Positions 1 to 28,200 of a DNA stretch of 64,000 nucleotides are shown piece after piece. Made by a program: the position numbers and the translations under genes. Location of the stretch: contig NC_092628.1 of assembly GCF_039555335.1 (NCBI RefSeq), forward strand, positions 67,349,292 to 67,413,291, in the 5' to 3' direction. The stretch is from Amphiura filiformis. Its lineage: Eukaryota; Echinodermata; Ophiuroidea; Amphilepidida; Amphiuridae. The stretch's first letter is position 1. The number at the start of each line of letters is the position of its first letter. A model generated the notes under the pieces. It saw only the letters and a program-made list of their open reading frames with translations. It did no database searches and had not been told where the DNA came from.

Positions 1-455
1 AGCCACTCGTTCACACAGCTGCTGTCCATATGTTGCAATGCATAATCAAAATTGCCATCAGGTATTGCAGCAGACACTTCACCACTACTTGGCCTATCAC
101 TACCACTGCTACTTGCTGTGGATGGCCTGGAGCTTTCCTGTGGAGATGATGACACTGGTGGCAGAGGGGTCTTCAACTTTCTGAAATCAAAGCTTGAAGG
201 TGTCTGGGGACGTTTGAAAACACCAGTTGTCCTTGGCTTAGCCCCCTTTCCTGATGTTGGCGGAGGGCGCGGAATCAGAGAATTGCCATCACTAGCTGCT
301 AGTGTTGAATTTGCACTGACTGCACCTTCCCCATAGAGGCTCATAGAACTCAAGGGCCTAGTTAAGTCTTCATTGTTATCTTCTTCATCACTATCTCGTA
401 TGGTCAATCGAGAGACGCATATCAAATCACGCAAATCTTTGACACTTCTAGACAT
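1..455 (-). CDS. Unrecognised protein, N-terminal exon (partial, runs off left edge)
   Basis: Read on the minus strand, an open frame starts at the ATG complementary to 453-455 and stays open to the window edge (151 codons plus two bases). An in-frame TAG lies about 20 bases upstream and the -3 base is A, so this is a plausible true start. The protein begins MSRSVKDLRDL, then has an acidic patch (DSDEEDNNED), a long low-complexity stretch rich in Ser, Pro and Thr (about residues 60-125) and a less biased end near ALQHMDSSCVNEW. The composition suggests a disordered N-terminal tail of an intracellular protein. I do not recognise the family. It is transcribed away from the reductase gene to its right, so the two are divergent. 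Confidence 0.6.
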   Translation of the reverse strand, partial: MSRSVKDLRDLICVSRLTIRDSDEEDNNEDLTRPLSSMSLYGEGAVSANSTLAASDGNSLIPRPPPTSGKGAKPRTTGVFKRPQTPSSFDFRKLKTPLPPVSSSPQESSRPSTASSSGSDRPSSGEVSAAIPDGNFDYALQHMDSSCVNEW

Positions 456-1312
456 TGTGCAATAGTTCCTGTAGGTCTATTCTAGTCAACAAAGATATAT
501 CAATTTTATTGTAAGCTAGTTGAATTTAAATCATCAGTACATCAGTGGTTGATGTTCATTTGAATTTGCAGCCTGATGTCCAAAACAAAGAGAGCGAAGG
601 CCACGATTGATGGGAGCTTGAAGCGGACACGGAATGCCAGGTTGAAGAAGAAATTCAGGGTTCTTGACAAAAAAGCCAGCGCATCTGCTTCCATGGTCAA
701 TGCAACAATACAGATACCCTGCAATTGGACATAACAAAAAAACACAACTTGTAAACAGTGTTCATCAATTAAATTATTATATTGTTAGCCAATGCCCAGC
801 AGACCTCAAATTTTAATTTTTTGGGCACCCATTTTCAAAGCCACTGGGTAAAGACAAGGGCAGTGGGCTGGGCACCAAGGCCAACAAGTAATGAAGAATG
901 CCTTGAAGTTGACCAAGATTTGGGGGCACCAAGGCCCAAACTGAAAAAGTGCAGGCAATAATGGCCTCGGTGGCCCTGAAATTCAAGCCCTGATGCGCAG
1001 TATTGAATGAATCTACATCTGGTAAAAGGTATGTACTTTCATATCTGGGCATCAGACAGGTCATTTACATCATGAATGCCCCACTGGCTGCTATGTGGTG
1101 TGCAGTAATTGCTGGGAGTGACTGCTTATCAGCAATATGTTGGACAAGACCAAGATTTTGGAGACTCCTAACAGAAAGTCCTGGTTTTCAGTCAATTTTG
1201 TTATGATTTATATGGCCGGGCAGGTTGGCTATGTGCTTTGAACTTGCCACCCAGAAAAAGGTGGGGGTTAGTGTATTCCTTTTTTGCATCACTTGGTATT
1301 GTACAAATGTAC
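456..1312. other. Intergenic stretch, no supported gene
   Basis: No gene is supported here. Between 534 and 745 there are overlapping short open frames on both strands. The minus frame is hydrophobic and follows an acceptor-like ttgcag; the plus frame is strongly basic. Neither has a usable donor and I cannot choose between them. Around 800-1000 there is a degenerate, repetitive ggcacc/aaggcc-rich segment. Confidence 0.4.
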
Positions 1313-1497
1313 ATATTATTATGTTTTGATGGATCCAAGTGTATGGAAATATTGGATCCAAAACATAATAAGGATAAAATTGGATGCTTTACGCCAAATA
1401 TTTATTGGTCTCGCTATGAGTTTTAAAATATTGGACTCGACTTTTTAAACTTATAGCTTGACCAATAAATATGGGCTCAATCGATCCAATTTTATAT
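1313..1497. repeat. Palindromic MITE-like repeat (copy a)
   Basis: The left side contains tattatgttttgatggatcc and the right side ends near gatccaattttatat; internally it holds ggatccaaaacataataa and a near-palindromic ctatgagttttaaaatattgg core. The same family recurs in opposite orientation at about 6438-6646, nested in a larger transposon. It carries no coding capacity. Confidence 0.6.
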
Positions 1498-1709
1498 CAA
1501 ACGTGGGTCATAAGCTAGTGATGAACAGATCCACCCTAGATCGGAAATTGCCAATCCCCATCCAAAAAATTTCAGATCGGTCTGATACTGATCCGATCCG
1601 ATATTTAATAACAATCACGTAATTCATGTTAGGCTCGACTCAGAATGAATGACGACTGTGACACATTTACACTTCCATATGTATGCTCAGTAGCAGTAGT
1701 ACAGTACAT

Positions 1710-2229
1710 ATACCGTATTCATTCCAATAAGCGCCCAGGGCGCTTAACAAAGTCATTTTGGGTGGGCGCTTATTTTTTACACTAGTTTTAGTCATCAATC
1801 ACCGTCTGAAAGTATTTAGTTAGTGCGCCCTCATAAAATGTGTCCATATATTTTGACACCACTTTTTTGAGGGCGCACTAACTGGGAGTAAATATGGCGG
1901 CCGTCATCAAAAAATACGATTTTGAGTTAGAATCACGTCAAACTTGGCCTTTAAAGGCATTTGCAGGTGGTTATTGTGAAGTATTTATGATATATATATA
2001 CATCTGCCCACTCTGAAATAGCGTCATAATTTAATTTTGGTGCACATTTTGGATACGTTTGATGCTCAATTTCCCACATGATGCATGTAATGTCACTCGA
2101 CAGGTAAGCTTACTGGAAGTATTTTGACAACATTGGATGGGCGGTTAATAATTTCATATTGTGTTTGTTGCAAAGTCGCTGGGTGGGCGCTTATTGGGGC
2201 ACGGGCGGTTATTGGAACGAATACGGTAT
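1710..2229. mobile_element. MITE with terminal inverted repeats
   Basis: The left end reads ataccgtattcattccaata and the right end is its imperfect reverse complement (tattggaacgaatacggtat), giving inverted termini of about 25 bp. The subterminal segments share gcgcttatt motifs (aagcgccca, gggcgcttatt). The roughly 520 bp between them has no meaningful open frame, so this is a non-autonomous DNA element. Confidence 0.75.
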
Positions 2230-2667
2230 TTAGTATTTACCTTGAAAGAATTTATACTTGATATCACACGAAATAATTCATTTATGCCAACTTGGCGTAG
2301 TTGTAAACAAACATGTGTACCATTTAAGCTATACACACAGCATGTGTAGCACATAGTTCTAGGCTAGCGATATGGCGCTAATGTGGTAAAGGGTGCAGAA
2401 ATCGGCGAAACTTTGACAATAATTTTGCCTTTTTGGACACTAAAATGCATTCGATCCTTAATTTTGTTTCAACCTAGTCTTAAATTAGCAAGCACAATAA
2501 GGTTGGTACCACTTTTATATACATTGATGAAATTTTTAATAATTTGTTTCAAATTTCTGACCCGCGCAAATCGTTAAGTGTGTATTTCCCCTGGGGTATT
2601 TCCCATTCACATCCAAAATGGCGTAAGCCAGTCCTTATACATAGGTACGGCGTATATATACCTGATC

Positions 2668-2700
2668 TCATGTACCAATACCTTGTGTATTGGTACATGA
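2668..2700. repeat. Perfect 14-bp stem hairpin
   Basis: TCATGTACCAATAC at 2668-2681 is exactly reverse-complemented by GTATTGGTACATGA at 2687-2700, with a 5-base loop. Weaker pairing (tatacc/ggtata) extends outward. It is probably a small foldback remnant; no function is evident. Confidence 0.6.
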
Positions 2701-2999
2701 TTCGGCGGGTATACTTCAGCAATAGCGAATAAGTGGTCGTTTTTTACTCTTTTCAAAAGCGTCACATGTACACCAAATACAGCCCCGAAATGGTCTACTT
2801 TTAGCGTGCCTTAACTCGAAACAGTTTAGTCAAAGTTAAAATGCGATCCCCAACCCTTTGCTTACCTTGGACGAATTTGCAGTATTTTCCGCTAGCTCCG
2901 TGTTGAAAAATGTCCGGTACTTGCCCGGTACAAACATAGAAATGGCCACATTTGCTTCAGTCCTGGTATGAATATTTCTTCCGTAATCCAATGGTTCCA

Positions 3000-3506
3000 A
3001 CGTGGGCATCACGATGATAGTCTCCTACACAACCAGATTGTGTCGGCCTGACGCTCGTCGATCCTAAAAGTGAGGACAGCGTGAGCTCTTACCATGGACA
3101 AGTTTCTAACTTTCTTGGAGTGAACTGACTGAAGACTGAAGACCTGCGTAAAAGTCTGTTCGACAAAGGCAATAAGGATGATTGACAGCGCCGTTCATTG
3201 GGCGGAGCCATTATATTACGTCATGACAGCAGACAGGTTGCGCTGTTCTCTGACCTTGACTGTTCGTCACGTGAGACATACCGTGACCTGGGTACACGAT
3301 ACAAAGCTGGGGGATGCGATTGCGGCCGCCATTTTGACACGCTGGTATCTACTCTTCAGAAAAATTACTTTTGGTGACGTTTTATATCAAACAATTTTCG
3401 ATAACGGATTTCTACTAGGATTTCAATTTTTATTAATGAAGGTGCATGTAGTTTTGAGGAATAACACGGGATGTTTGAGTTTTATTTCAACTGGTGGTGT
3501 AGGAAG
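3000..3506 (+). promoter_or_regulatory. Possible promoter and non-coding first exon for DCXR copy 1
   Basis: Compared with the AT-rich surroundings, 3000-3330 is richer in GC and CpG (for example gcggccgccatt). A consensus donor follows at 3507 (ggaag|gtgagt). A strong acceptor (tatgtttttgcag) ends at 6103, 63 bases upstream of the DCXR start codon, so a 5' UTR exon ending at 3506 could splice to 6104. This is inference from splice consensus and composition only; no transcript evidence is available. Confidence 0.3.
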
Positions 3507-4278
3507 GTGAGTGAATTCGTGAATGAGGCCGGGATTGAGGTTTCGTTGTTTCAACGATCCGATAGTAGGATCTAAAGCGTAGGCTAAAATGTCTAATGAC
3601 GCCATGTTTACATGAAAACATTAGCTGTTGCGAGGTCAGTGTCGTTGAATTTGTTACCTAAATTCCTTTCAGGATATTCTGATTTCACTTATTTATGATG
3701 TGTACGAAAATTCACCATATAAACTCAAAAGTGTGAATGCAAGCTGTTATTGCTGACAATAGAAACATTGTTGCAAGGTCATTAAAAACAGGTATGTATT
3801 ACAGGCGTACTTTGGCGAAAGCGAGATACAGGCCAGTTAGGCAGTCTCACGGCGTATATAGGACTGGCAAGCCGAGTCTAATAATTACTCTTAATATTTA
3901 ACAATTCATCAGTTGTGTCAACTTTGAGCAAACTAACATGCTGAAAAGTAACTTTTGGCTGCAGATCTTTGGTTGTCCGCCGGACGATAGCCAAAATAAT
4001 TAATTCTCGATCATGAGAGCCAACTTGGCCAGCACAGTTATTTGCGTCGAGCTTACTACGCAAATACCGGCGCTTACGGCGCAAACACAGCTTCTGAGAA
4101 TTGACCATCACATGGTCATGGTCGTCGTTGCTAGGCAAGCCAAGGTCAAGGTTCGGTCATGCAGGTCGCGCGATCGTGGACGTGGTATTCTATGAAAAGT
4201 ACGCTGACGCAGAAGGTACATCCTCTCATGATCAAGAATTTGTTGTTTTGACTATAGCATGCATGGGATGACTAGAGT

Positions 4279-4808
4279 AGTCAGGCTCACATCACACACT
4301 ATAGGTGGCGCTATTCGTCCATAGGGGAGTGGAATGTGCCTGTACGGTCCAAAAATGGCTTTACTGTGGGGCTCAATGGAAAAAATTACTAAAAATTAAT
4401 TTTGACAACCAAAACCTAAGTGATGTTGACTTATGTTGGTACTGGCATAATAATGGATTCATAAGCTATCACATAGTGCAATCTATGTTCCACCAAGTGG
4501 GACGCTTTCGTTAAAGCGCAAAAGCAATTTGTGTGCAAATCAAGACCATCCAAAACAGCTTTCTTACAGTAAAGAATAGGAGGTCATCTGGGGTCACATA
4601 CAGTAGTGTACATTGTACATGTGCCTGCTGTCACAATTTCACACACAAAATTTTGGACAATTTGGTGACACTATTTTGTCTGTAGCTTCAAAAGTATATG
4701 CACTAGAAACATGATTGACCCCTTATTGTTTAGGTAATTTGATTCTCTTTCAAATGAAAGAACTTTCAGCTAAAAATATTGAACTTCAAAATTTTATGAA
4801 CATACCTA
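4279..4808. mobile_element. Non-autonomous element, family also found inside DCXR copy 2 exon 4
   Basis: It begins agtcaggctcacatcacaca and ends near gaacataccta, with actagagt on both sides as a likely 8-bp target duplication. A close relative, with a small internal length difference, sits at 29277-29778. A diverged second copy of the 3' roughly 110 bp, including cctaactagagtag, lies at about 5200-5309. That makes the exact right boundary less certain. No open frame of note. Confidence 0.65.
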
Positions 4809-5199
4809 ACTAGAGTAGACATGATCACATTTTGAACATGTGAGGGCGGGCTTCATTAAGCTTAGTTGTGCACCAAGATCCTGTCTTAACTGTGTAATCC
4901 AATAGGAAAATGAACAAAATTTGGATTTTGACCCTCAAAACTCCAACCTAGCATGATTTTTTTTAAACTGCATTTTAATAATATTTGATACTATCAAGTA
5001 ATGAAAGCCACATTTCATGAAACATTTGCGAAAGTTTTGTAAAATGGCCCTTCGTGCTCAAAAATTCCGCCATAAAATACATACACACATGTTATGACAT
5101 AGGAAGCCATTGATAATGCTGGGACACACAATTTGGCCCATTTTAGGACATTCAGGCAAGCATACTTTTCCTCATAACATTGCCAATTATAGGCCTACA

Positions 5200-5400
5200 T
5201 ACATGATTGACCCCTCATTTTTTAAGTTAAATGATTCTCTTTTTAATGAAAACAATTTTAGATGAATTTATTAAATTTCAAAATTTTATGAACATGCCTA
5301 ACTAGAGTAGAGAGCATTATTTTCGGTTGTCCGGTGCATGTTTTGCCCTGGCCCTTTGGTTGTCCCGGGCGAACGGACAACCAAAATTTCGAACACTGCC
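5200..5400. repeat. Diverged partial repeat and small inverted repeat
   Basis: 5200-5309 repeats the 3' end of the upstream element (catgattgacccct through aactagagtag) with many differences. Next to it, cggttgtccg near 5330 pairs with cggacaacc near 5380, a small inverted repeat. No gene is visible between 5400 and 6100. Confidence 0.45.
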
Positions 5401-6166
5401 TCTCAATCACACTTCCAGTTAGAACTTCTGTTGGGCGTATTTGAAGAAGATTATGGTTAAACTTATTATATAGGGTGGAGTAGCAGAATTCTGCAGCCCT
5501 GTCCTGCGTACTTGTTGTAATGATTTGTGTATATTTTACCAGTCAAATTCTTCAGTCATTCTTTACGTTTAGAACGTACTAAATTACACTTTACCTTTTA
5601 TTTGAGCAGTAAATTATACAAATACATTCAGGGTATAATTTAATTCACATTCCTCCCCCAGATTCGATTTTCTGGTCAAATTTGCTGAGGCGAATCGATC
5701 GGAAAAATTTCCAAAACCGAAGATATGTTGCACGTGTTTCTATTTATTTTAGGTTGGGTATGTGCAATTTTTGAGAATCAAAATCAAGCTAAAATTTTAT
5801 AAAACATTATTCTTTTAAGTTATATAAGATATTTTAATAAACATCTCTATGTAGCTGATAATGAAGCATTTTTGCCATATTCAGAAGATTTATTTTAGAC
5901 TGTAATTTTTTTACAATAACAAACGCTAACAAGAGCAACTGCTCTGAAACGAGTACTTTAATTGGTTTGCCAGATCATCCTGCATTAATTTCAACAAATA
6001 GTGAACGTTGTAAGAGAAAGACAGCCAAGTCAAGTGGGCGTAAAATAGTTGAAAGGTCAAACAAAACAGCTGATTGATTTGTATGCTTATTATGTTTTTG
6101 CAGTAACAACCAGCAGTTGTGATTGTGAGTCTGATATTAATTGGTGAGCCTTTTAATACTTGCTTC

Positions 6167-22699
<16,533 letters not shown>

Positions 22700-24026
22700 A
22701 ACTGATATGAACTTTTTATACGCATGTGGTAAAAGGTGGAAATAATAGCATTCCTAACAAAACTCACTTTGGGAGAATATTCATTTTGAATTATGAACCA
22801 GAACTCACTTTTGGTCTAAATGGAACTGTTTTTGTTGAGTCATATGCTGCTATTGTTTGCTAATGAAACCATATGTGATCATTGCACAACCGATATTTGG
22901 CAACCACCAAGCTTGCATATGATCTGAAGGCAATGCTGTGGGATAACCTAACCACTATTTATGAGCAACTCAAAGATGATCAGGTGCTTAATGTCTGCCA
23001 CCGGCTTATTGTAACCATCATTATGTGAGCTAACAAACGTAAATGAAACAGATATTTGTAGTATAAAATCAAAAATGTATTTTAATATCAGATTATAATA
23101 TGTTATTATGTTCAATTGATTAACAACGCTAGATTATACTGCAATCAAACCTTTATATGTAGCGTCTAGAAAAATATATTTTGAGATATGTGTAAAATAT
23201 TTGTGCAGTTGACCTTTTTTCATCATGAGAAATTGACATATCAAAAGAGGTCAAGCCAAATTTAAAAGTTTGTTTAAATTCTTCAATATAAAATATAGTT
23301 TTGGTATGGATTAATATTAATATAAGAATAAAATTTAATAATATTAATATCAAGAAATTTAATTAATATTTAATTTAATATTAAATATTAAATTTAATTA
23401 ATATAAATTTCATTAATATTAATATAAGAATAAAAAAATGTCATTATTTGTATATTTCCCAGCAAATGCAACATTTAATTGCCTTATTTCACAAGTCATA
23501 TTTTGAATAGAAAAAAATGCTGTCATCCCAATTATGGTTCTATACTAGTTACAATGTACATTTTCATAGAGAAAGTGTACTAGAATCAGTACCAGCTGAA
23601 AAATGAATGGATAAGAGCAGTTGATCTGTTGATGTATTAGTGATTCTGGTTGTAGAACAATTGGCTGAAGTACATATAATATGCCATACAATATTGTTTA
23701 AAAAAAACTTTAAAAAAACTCACCCAGGCCAGAACCTATGTGTGCCCAAAATACACATACGACGTACTGTTATAGATACTGTCATTTCATCCCCACTGAA
23801 TGCACTTTTTTAAAAATCCATATGAGACATGTGAAAATATGGGTAGCCATTTAGATTCCCTTTGTGGGATAAACAAACAAATCTATTTCTGACATTGGGT
23901 GTAGTGTAGGAGGTCAGAAGTTGAAGTAACTACAACTGGCAAATAATTCAGTTCACCTATTGTGAGAGAAGAGCTCTCTGAACACCAAGTGTTTATTACC
24001 ACACTTTATAATCACTTAAATTTATT
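22700..24026. other. 3' flank of DCXR copy 1, AT-rich, no gene
   Basis: Presumed 3' UTR and flank. At 23305-23440 there is a low-complexity block of attaatatt/aatttaat with attaatattaatataagaa repeated at both ends. A possible polyadenylation signal (AATAAA) lies far downstream at 24443-24448. No exon 1 for the next reductase copy could be found here. Confidence 0.45.
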
Positions 24027-24277
24027 ATATGTGATGCGATCAAGCAAAATCAGTCGGAACTCGGAAATATTTAATTTTCAGTTTCTGATAGCATAGGAAA
24101 AAGCATTTACAAAGCTGGATTTTGCAGAAAAGCCCATTGAAATTGAACAACCAATTCGACAGATATGAGCAATTAATGAGTTTCCAAAACAAGAGGAAAC
24201 AAAAAGAAATAGCTCCTTTATATCTCAAAATCAATATTTCCGAGTTCTGACTGATTTTGCTTGATCGCATCACATAT
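24027..24277. mobile_element. MITE with about 45-bp inverted termini
   Basis: atatgtgatgcgatcaagca is mirrored at the right by tgcttgatcgcatcacatat, and pairing continues inward through cagtcggaactcggaaat with one mismatch region. The 251-bp body has no meaningful frame. Confidence 0.8.
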
Positions 24278-25179
24278 GGGACCGTCATGTTTTTATTGCA
24301 AATTGAAATCAAAATGAATACACATTTTGCCCTGTTGTTTGGACTCTTTTTACTGTAAAATTTCTGTGTTTAGTTAATAGACAATCTTATAAATGATTTG
24401 TGATATGTACTTTAAAAACTAACATATACTGGTTTTAATGCAAATAAACCATTATTGTATCGATTTTTGCTACTTATTGTGTTTGTGATGATTTATCTTT
24501 ACATAATTATATAAATAGATTTTGTTATTTTGCAATGACACTTATGGGACATTAATCTCAATTCTGCCTTTGGTTGTCTATGTCAAATCAAATTTGTGGT
24601 TCCAAACTGTATCTTGATCATATGACCCTAAAAAAATGACCCCCCTCAAAAAAAAATACAGGGCTCAAGAATTAAATATTAACAGTGTATCAAATTATTT
24701 GGCTGTTTGTTCCTAATGAAAAAAATAAAATACAAAGTGTATGGGAAATTGAGTTCTTTTTATTTCGGCCAAGGGAAAATTTTCACAATTTTTAGAGACA
24801 ATAATAACAATATTAAAGATTTAAAAATGTAAATATTAAACAGTAGAGATGTCATACTTCCAAAAATGTTCTACAGGTAAATGTAGTTAACAATTTTGTA
24901 AGATGGATATTTCAAATGGACAAATCATACATCAAAATTTTCAGCCTAGTTTAGAGAATCTTTTCTGTTATGTTGTCAATTTTGTAATCCATACATTCTA
25001 TTCCATCCATGGCAACAGTCATGCTATTTAAGGATTTTTCCAATCTTTTACCCAAAATGTCACATTTTAACTAGCGATTTCTTTAAAACTATATGGAGTA
25101 GATGCTCCGTATTTGGTGTGCAGAATACATCAGGCATGGATATTTAATGAACAAATCATCACTTCATACTTCATACAAT

Positions 25180-26360
25180 ACATTATCTATGCCCGTGGAA
25201 CGGTGGCATAGATATTGTATTTGTTGTGTTTAGTCTTCGACTTCTCCTTCTCCTCCTCAAGACCACTTCTTTGCACCCCTCTAGCTCAGGAACTAAAGTA
25301 GCCCCGGGGCCCATACTTGGTACAATGATGGCCCATGACCCCTAGAAACATCCTAGGGTACCCTCGACCCCAGAGGTCAAAGGTCATGGGCTACAGGGGG
25401 CAATATGTGTAAAATTTCAAACAACTCTAGCCTAAAAACTATAGCGCCCTCAGGGTTCAAACTTGGTACAATAATGGCCTATGACCTTAGAAGTATGCTA
25501 TGCTAGCCGCAACCCTAGAGGTTAAAGTTCATATGCTTTAAAAAGCAAAATAGGTACGACCGGTTAACACAGCGTATCGTAATAGATAGTATTTTGGTAG
25601 CTACCTGTATTTGCAATGATGAAGGCTTCAAATATACGTCAAGACGTACAATGGGGTTAAGAGGTTATCCGCTTAAAGGGGCACAATATTTTGGGATTAA
25701 AGGGGCATTCTCCAGTTTGGTGGTGTTTTAGAGAGAGTGTGTGTCTGGTGGAGTATAAGAGAGAGTGAGGGTCTGGTGGGGTATTAGAGAGAGTGTGGTC
25801 CAGTCTGATGGTGTTTGAGAGAGAGTGAGGGTCTGATGGGGTATAAGAGAGAGTGAGGGTCTGGTGGGGTATTAGAGAGAGTGTGGTCCAGTCTGGTGGT
25901 GTTTTAGAGAGATTGAGGGTCTGATAGGGTACAAGAGAGAGTGAGGGTCTGGTGGGGTATTAGAGAGGGTGTGGTCCAGTCTGGTGGTGTTTTAGAGAGA
26001 TTGAAGGTCTGATGGGGGTATAAGACAGTGTGAGGGTCTGGTGAGGTATTAGAGAGAGTGTGGTCCAGTCTGGTGGTGTTTTAGAGAGATTGAGGGTCTG
26101 ATGGGGTATAAGAGAGAGTGAGGGTCTGATGGGGTATTAGAGAGAGTGTGGTCCAGTCTGGTGGTGTTTTAGAGAGAGTGATGGTCTGGTGGAGTATACA
26201 AGAGTGTGAGGCTTTGATAGGTTATCATTTATCAAATGAAAGCTTAAAACAAGGGCTTTCACATTGCGCTCACCAAGTTTTCGTTTGTGAATAGGGGAAA
26301 GGGGGTCATGGGGTTAGGGTTGGTCACGGGCATAGATATTCGTGTTTGGTCAAACACAAC
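25180..26360 (+). repeat. Repeat block with a gagagagtg minisatellite
   Basis: 25180-25560 contains diverged direct repeats (ggtacaatgatggcccatga / ggtacaataatggcctatga). 25725-26215 is a minisatellite of 36-42-bp subunits such as gtggtgttttagagagattg, gggtctgatggggtataag and ggtattagagagagtgtgg, arranged as a higher-order unit of about 120 bp repeated about four times. The block begins and ends with catagatatt, suggesting one larger element. Confidence 0.65.
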
Positions 26361-26399
26361 TGTGGTTTCTAGTTAGATTTATGATTGTTGCCACAAACC

Positions 26400-26830
26400 A
26401 AGCACTTTGGCTTCAGTCAGTTCTTATGTGACATTGTGGTGGTAATGGTTTAGACTCTTGGTGGGATTCAATTTTAAATGATTGTCCCTAGCCTATTCAG
26501 TGAAATTATCAAGATCATCCTGAATTGAACTCGGCAAATGTCGAGTCATCAACATGTTTCCAATACTGACTACCGGCATCTTGTGCAGTATCATTTAGGA
26601 TTTGAAACCCAATGGGCCACATTTTGTACCCTGGGGTACACCACTATGAAAAAACTGTGTTGTTTGAGAGCACATTATTATACCTAACACACAGTTGATG
26701 GTTGTTGAGGAAGTCACAGATCCAGGGAACAATGGATCTACGGACTCCATATCTATGATCTTACCAAAGAGAAGCATGTGTCAACAAGTGTGAACACCTC
26801 TGAGAAATCTGTTAGTACCACTGTCCCTAT
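26400..26830 (-). pseudogene. LINE reverse transcriptase fragment (decayed)
   Basis: On the minus strand, GVPQGTKCGPLGF near 26625 matches the conserved reverse transcriptase motif before the catalytic aspartates in non-LTR retrotransposons. A following stretch in another frame (YWKHVDDSTFAE) resembles the F/Y-x-DD box. Upstream, in shifted frames, are DFSEVFTLVDT and WICDFLNN. Stops and frameshifts separate the pieces, so it is dead. Confidence 0.75.
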
Positions 26831-26959
26831 GTTATTAATTCATCAGGTAGGTAAGATGGCAATTCTTTTATTTATTATTTCTATTATCGATTCTTTATTT
26901 TTTAACCCTTAATTATATATCTGACATTTTTCTGGAAATAATTCTGTTATACCCTGCAC

Positions 26960-27010
26960 ACAAGTATAACCCTTATCCTAACCCTAACCCCAACCCCAAC
27001 CCTAACCTTA
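26960..27010. repeat. Degenerate interstitial telomere-like repeat
   Basis: About 45 bases of cctaacccta/ccccaacccc units with interruptions. TTAGGG is the usual deuterostome telomere unit. The tract is short and imperfect. Confidence 0.5.
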
Positions 27011-27059
27011 AAAAATAGGGTGCGCAGGGTAAACCAGAATTGTGATTTTTTTCTGGTGC

Positions 27060-27645
27060 TTAACATGCTTAAGGAATCGGATATTAACATTTGCACAGTA
27101 ATTTTTGTAGGAGCTAAGAGTACATCAGACATATAAAATTGCATTCTGCATACGAGGAATGTCCTGATATCAAATAATTTTGATTTTTTGAAATTTGCAA
27201 TATTATACAAATTTTATGACAAATTATCAAAATTTTATATTTTTAAAATTTTTGATATTTAACACTCCTCAAAGTAAACTTTCTAATCTAATGATCTGGA
27301 TGAAAAGCCGATGATCAATTAAAAATTTTGACCTTTCCTATTGATATTGATATACATTTTTTCCAAAAAGACCTATTTTTTGTGTTTTGGGGAAAATTCC
27401 ATACAATACGAAAGGTCAAAACTTTCAATTGATCATCGGCTTTTACCCACTTTTTAAAGTACTTAAAAGTACATATCATTAGATTTATAAAGTTTACTTT
27501 GAGGACTGTTAAATATCAATAATATCAATTTTGAATAATTTGCCGGAAAATGTGTATTATATCACAAATTTAAAAAATCAAAATCATTGATGTGTCATGT
27601 CCCACAAAAAATACTGTCCAAATGTTGCTACCAGAGCATTTTTTT
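27060..27645. mobile_element. Long imperfect foldback element upstream of DCXR copy 2 exon 2
   Basis: Two arms of about 250 bp pair: atttaacactcctcaaagta near 27260 with tactttgaggactgttaaat near 27510, and aagccgatgatcaattaaaa near 27306 with the tcaattgatcatcggctttt segment near 27430. Outward pairing reaches about 27085 and 27630. It ends within about 20 bp of the copy 2 exon 2 acceptor. Confidence 0.65.
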
Positions 27646-28030
27646 AAATTCTTGTTTCATTAGGTATTGGTCGAGTCACAGCCACAAAGCTAGCAGAGTG
27701 TGGAGCCAGGGTGATTGCTCTTAGCAGAACACAGGCAGATTTGGACAGTCTTAAACAAGAGGTATATATTCAGTAGTAATGTATTTTGTTTCTGTAACAT
27801 TTTACATGTAACTGATTGTATTAGTAGCTGTCAACTATCTTTTATAATTACTGATGTATTTGATCTCATACTTTCTATGCATTGTAAGTTAATTTGGTCT
27901 GACTGTAGTTTTAACAAAATACCAGAAATCTAAAAGCAAAGATTAACCCTAATAGTACTAAACATCAAAAAAACACAATTCACAAAGCCTATGGACCGGC
28001 AGGTATCCCACATGATGCTATTGGATCATA

Positions 28031-28200
28031 TTGGCCGGCAAAGCTACACCCCCGTGGCAAGGTAGGCGCTTGCACGTGTCTGGCACCCGAGGGGTCGGTG
28101 GTTCGAAACTGCACCCGAGAAAAACATTTTTTTTCTCTTCTTTTTTTCTTTCTTTCTTCCTTCCTTCTTTCCTTCCCCCTCGCCAAAAAGCAGTGAGGGC
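28031..28200 (+). mobile_element. tRNA-like SINE with pyrimidine-rich tail
   Basis: gtggttcgaaactgcacc is a B-box-like segment, preceded by an A-box-like ggcaaggtaggcgcttgc. A T/C-rich tail (cttctttctttcttccttcc type) follows. The short frames on either strand across the tail are fortuitous. It lies in intron 2 of copy 2. Confidence 0.5.

Noticed and set aside
534-745. Hydrophobic minus-strand exon or basic plus-strand exon
   Set aside because: Acceptor-like bases exist on both strands but neither frame has a donor or a known family; evidence is balanced and weak.
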